Of a stretch of DNA of 64,000 nt, positions 61,205 to 64,000 are shown in pieces. The position numbers and the translations under genes are program-made. Location of the stretch: assembly GCF_004119455.1 (NCBI RefSeq), contig NZ_NRQT01000010.1, forward strand, positions 1 through 64,000, read 5' to 3'. This DNA is from Chryseobacterium sp. CH25. Its GTDB lineage: Bacteria > Bacteroidota > Bacteroidia > Flavobacteriales > Weeksellaceae. The notes beneath the pieces are model-generated. The model was not told where the DNA came from. It did no database searches and worked only from the letters and a program-made list of their open reading frames with translations. The number at the start of each line of letters is the position of its first letter. Positions within the stretch are counted from its first letter, which is position 1.

Positions 61205-62076
61205 TCCTTTAATATGCTCTATTTCTGTTTGATAATTGGTGTTTTTTCTGCATCCGAAATATAGGGTGTTTTCCAACTTTTTCTTTCCTTCCCAGATCAG
61301 CTTAACTTCTCCGCTTTCGATTTCATTTTTACATAAGAAATCCGGAACAACTGCTAGTCCGGTTCCTCCTTTCAGACAACGGATAATTGAGTTTAAATTG
61401 GGAACAATATAATTCGGACGGAAATTCGGTTTGTGACCAAAATTCAAAGTCCAATACTGAAAAAGATGTTCCATATCTCCGGTGGTTCCGTACCATTTTT
61501 CATTTTTCAGCCACGCTTCAATCTGTTCTGCATCTTTTGTTTTCAAAACCTTTTTGAAAGCTTCCGTATCTACATCTTTTCCACCCACCAGAATAATTTG
61601 CTCCGAAGAAAATGCTTCATGTTCTATATTAGGCGAAGATCCTTTTTGGGAGTAATAATAAGATCCAGAATACCTTTATCAAGCTGATCCAGCATTTCAG
61701 GATATTCCCCAAAGCTGATAATCAGATTAAAAGGTAATGAAGAAACATATTGCTCTAATGTGGTCTGAAAAGTTTCAAAACACATTCCCACACTAATGGT
61801 CGGTGTATGTTTTTCAGTAGATTTCTGAAAATTCTTCTCTACATCTTCCAATTTAGTAAGCGGTTCTGCTACGGCATTGAATAATACTTTTCCTCTCTCT
61901 GTAGGAATCATTTTTCTACCGGTTCTGTCGAATAATTTATATCCAACATAAGCTTCCAGTGAGCTTAAATGTAAACTCACTCCGGGCTGTGAAATGAATA
62001 AGGCATCAGCTGCACCTGTCAATGTCCCGGTTTTATAGATCGCCTTAAACGTACGATACCATTCTAAATTGACCAT
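61178..62076 (-). pseudogene. LysR-family transcription regulator, split by one base
   Basis: The N-terminal ORF (62076-61624) has the winged HTH (LEWYRTFKAIYKTGTLTGAA, FISQPGVSLHLSSLEAYVG, given in part) and the first lobe of the effector domain. The C-terminal ORF (61588-61178) has the second lobe (PNLNSIIRCLKGGTGLAVVPD in part). Between them one base is missing in an A5 run (minus strand CCCAAAAAGG, near 61645). With A6 the frame reads TPKKGSSPNIEHEAFSSEQ and gives 299 residues, a normal length. It overlaps the convergent GNAT gene. It is a homopolymer break like the others in this window. Confidence 0.8.
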
Positions 62077-62147
62077 GACTTATTTATTAATATTCTGATA
62101 CAAAATTACAAAATAATTATAATACTAATTCATTTTTCAATAAAGTC

Positions 62148-62285
62148 AGGAAGCCTGAAGCTGGAAGAGGGAAGTTAATCAGCCTTATATAGTAATTGTA
62201 ACCTTGTTTATTGATTTTTTAAATTATTTAATCAAATAACAACTATAAATAATTTGCCCGGTACTTCTTCCAGCTTCCTTCCTTT
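62148..62285. repeat. Inverted repeat, GAAGCTGGAAG family
   Basis: GAAGCTGGAAG (62158-62168) and CTTCCAGCTTC (62267-62277) are inverted copies about 100 bp apart in an AT-rich spacer. The outer bases (GGAAGCC / CCTTCC) extend the pairing. It is a possible small non-autonomous mobile or palindromic element. No gene in 62077-62299. Confidence 0.5.
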
Positions 62286-62299
62286 TATCTTTTTTCAGG

Positions 62300-63235
62300 T
62301 TATTTTACTACCTGAAGTATTGTGTTTTGAAATTTTTCCGCTTCATCTTTATGAATCTGATGTCCTGAATTTTCAAATAAAAACAGATCCTTTTTAGGTG
62401 CTTTTACTTTTTTGAAATAATCGGTGGTAATTCTCGTAGAAGTTTGAACATCGTTTTTACCGACAAAGAAGTAAATAGGACAATCCACTTTTTTTAAAGT
62501 CTTAGGAAGATCAATATTCATTACTTCATTCCAGGCTGGTGACCAGGTTTTTGACCATTGAAGGAATCCTTTTTTGAAATCTTCTCCAGTCACATATTGT
62601 TTTCCGTCTTTATAAAAAAGCCACTTTCTTAAATAAAACAGATCTTCATCTACTTTGAACGGAATATGTACGCTTGCTAATTCTTTAGAAGCAATAGGAT
62701 CTGCCTTGAAATGATCTTTTAAAATCTGAAGCAATTCTTTCTCACTTTCTAACTGGCTTACAACAGGGTTTACTGCAAAATAAGCATGTAAAAGTTCTGG
62801 GTGATTTCTAACAATATAGAATCCTAAAGCATTTCCCCACGAGCTTCCCAACAAATATACCTTTTCCTGTTTTAATTCTTTTCTCAGGAAATTGATAACC
62901 TGATAAGTATCTTTTCCCATCAACTCCACTGAGGGCTGAACTGGAGAAGGATTTAGCTCCAAGGTTTTTCCTGCATCTCTCTGATCCCACTGAACAATAG
63001 TAAATTTACTTTTTAAAAGCTTTGTAAAAGAATCAGCATTTTTTCTCATAGAGCTTCCAGGGCCTCCTGATAAAAAGAGCAGTATGGGTTTCCCGGAATC
63101 ATCTGTTTTAATGTCTATGGCTTGTTTTATTCCCCCAATTTCCGGAATAAGCAGGGTATCTATTTTCCCCTTGTGTAATTGTGCCATACAAAATACGGAT
63201 ACTAATAAAAGAATAAAAAGACTTGACTTTTTCAT
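62300..63235 (-). CDS. Exported alpha/beta hydrolase (prolyl aminopeptidase-like)
   Basis: This 311-residue hydrolase has a signal peptide (MKKSSLFILLLVSVFCMA). The oxyanion motif is LFLSGGPGSS (~54-62), the nucleophile elbow LLGSSWGNALG (Ser132), and the C-terminal acid and base lie in FVGKNDVQTS (~268) and ENSGHQIH (~291). The SGGPGSS motif is typical of proline iminopeptidase-like enzymes of family S33. It acts in the envelope. The upstream gap has repeated TTCGAA sites. Confidence 0.85.
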   Translation of the reverse strand: MKKSSLFILLLVSVFCMAQLHKGKIDTLLIPEIGGIKQAIDIKTDDSGKPILLFLSGGPGSSMRKNADSFTKLLKSKFTIVQWDQRDAGKTLELNPSPVQPSVELMGKDTYQVINFLRKELKQEKVYLLGSSWGNALGFYIVRNHPELLHAYFAVNPVVSQLESEKELLQILKDHFKADPIASKELASVHIPFKVDEDLFYLRKWLFYKDGKQYVTGEDFKKGFLQWSKTWSPAWNEVMNIDLPKTLKKVDCPIYFFVGKNDVQTSTRITTDYFKKVKAPKKDLFLFENSGHQIHKDEAEKFQNTILQVVK

Positions 63236-63287
63236 GATTTCTAGATTTTAATTTGATACAAATATCTTCCAGAGAATCTTCAAAAAT

Positions 63288-63366
63288 GTCCGAATAAAAA
63301 CATTCGAACTGATTTTAATAAAAAAATGAGTTCGAATACCTACAAATCAAAGTTCGAATAAAAACA
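63288..63366 (-). promoter_or_regulatory. Repeated TTCGAA operator-like sites
   Basis: Three copies of the palindrome core TTCGAA occur: ATTCGAAC (63302-63309), GTTCGAAT (63330-63337) and GTTCGAAT (63352-63359). The last two are 22 bp apart. GTCCGAATAAAAACA (63288) and GTTCGAATAAAAACA (63352) are 15-bp repeats with one difference. They lie upstream of the hydrolase gene and may bind its regulator. Confidence 0.5.
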
Positions 63367-63488
63367 AAATACTAAAAATCAAACAATTACAATTAAAAAC
63401 CAGCTCTAATTAGTACAACCAAAACAATTTAATATAATTCAATACTTTCAAGATATCGGTTTAATATGGATGATATATTTACGAAAAA

Positions 63489-64000
63489 TTAAAGCATTGA
63501 TACTTTTTCATTTCTTAAAAAAGCAGCATAGTAATCCGGAATCTCACTTTCTTCGATCTGGCGGGCAGTTTCTTCAAGTGGATAGCCCAGCTGTACAATT
63601 TCAGGAATGATCTTTTCATCATCTAAGGTAAGTACAAGATAAGATGCCAATCGGTTTTCTTCTTTGGAACGGCCTACAGAACCGCAATTAACAACCCACT
63701 TATTATTTTCAAACTGCTTTGTAAACGACAAGTGAGTATGCCCCATCACAATCAGATCAGCATTTGAACGCTCCAGCATTTTCATAAAAACCTCATCATT
63801 TTCGGATTCATATAAATAAGTATCATTACTTTCCAAACTGGAATGTACCAACTGGATATTCCAATGTTTGTTTCCTATTTTATAGTTTAACTTCAAATAA
63901 AAAGGAAGCTCGGAAAGAAACTTTTTGTTCTCTTCTGTAATATGTTTTTTAGAATGATCAATCGCAGTGAACCTTGCTTTCGTTTCTTCTTCAGAATGTT
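63489..64000 (-). CDS. Metallophosphoesterase (YfcE-like), partial
   Basis: The frame stays open to the window edge, so the N-terminus lies beyond 64000. What is visible (~170 residues) has the calcineurin-like end motifs VHSSLES (the usual HG site has HS here), VMGHTHLS (two metal-binding His) and VNCGSVGRSK. This is typical of YfcE/MJ0936-type phosphodiesterases. It ends SVSML-like (EKVSML). The substrate is unknown. Confidence 0.82.
   Translation of the reverse strand, partial: HSEEETKARFTAIDHSKKHITEENKKFLSELPFYLKLNYKIGNKHWNIQLVHSSLESNDTYLYESENDEVFMKMLERSNADLIVMGHTHLSFTKQFENNKWVVNCGSVGRSKEENRLASYLVLTLDDEKIIPEIVQLGYPLEETARQIEESEIPDYYAAFLRNEKVSML

Noticed and set aside
1..64000. tRNA, rRNA, insertion sequences and prophage
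   Set aside because: I saw no tRNA-like cloverleaf, rRNA sequence, transposase or phage structural gene other than the T6SS-type parts. A tRNAscan search would be decisive.

Overview
The window looks like part of a chromosome from a low-GC flavobacterium, most likely Chryseobacterium or a close Weeksellaceae relative. This rests on Bacteroidota-type promoters (TAnnTTTG at -7), a contractile system of the Bacteroidota T6SSiii type (TssO, TssR, TssD-type Hcp), an S46 dipeptidyl-peptidase, T9SS-type secreted proteins with delta-60 repeats, an Mpl-type ligase and a curli operon of the flavobacterial layout. The genus call comes from recalled protein families and was not tested by a search.

Layout. 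1-13.8 kb is housekeeping and accessory: M16 peptidase, a broken GNAT gene, polysaccharide deacetylase, DPP11-like S46 peptidase, NlpE-like lipoprotein, MgtC protein, a stand-alone Imm22-like immunity protein, a PP2C-like phosphatase and polA, which is frameshifted. 14.0-40.3 kb is a T6SSiii island, all on the minus strand. It has three hcp genes (two encoding identical proteins), two vgrG islands, tssH with a lytic transglycosylase, and tssR with a PKD protein and two TssO-type genes. Its cargo is a LysM protein, a PAAR-like protein, a lipase-like effector, a metzincin-like effector and several candidate immunity genes. Sheath, baseplate and TssK/TssN genes are not in the window, so they must be encoded elsewhere. 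A LuxR-type regulator diverges from the tssO end (40.5 kb). 41.4-47.1 kb holds HU, a 29-residue basic protein, RNase E/G, a delta-60-repeat T9SS protein with a decayed paralogue, a WD40-like protein and OsmC. 47.3-53.8 kb is a curli unit: a CsgD-like regulator facing csgA-B-E-F-G and a lipoprotein. 54-64 kb is metabolic: a CoA-type Nudix hydrolase, acyltransferase, Mpl, nitronate monooxygenase, aldo/keto reductase, GNAT, a frameshifted LysR gene, an alpha/beta hydrolase and a partial metallophosphoesterase.

Most notable signals. (1) All three hcp genes carry the same control region: two 13-bp palindromes GTAG-N5-CTAC exactly 21 bp apart, about 110-140 bp upstream of the start, then a TAnnTTTG promoter. 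(2) csgA has an analogous pair of palindromes (ACCA-N4-TGGT, 22 bp apart). The window also encodes two LuxR-type regulators whose receiver domains lack the phosphoacceptor Asp, one beside each system. (3) The two cargo effectors share a near-identical N-terminal module of about 28 residues in front of unrelated toxic domains, a candidate delivery signal. (4) Five genes are broken by one- or two-base shifts at A/T homopolymers, a pattern that suggests sequence errors rather than five real pseudogenes. (5) Intergenic DNA is rich in palindromic word-like repeats, including a three-copy family of about 92 bp and a concentrically nested palindrome of about 320 bp.
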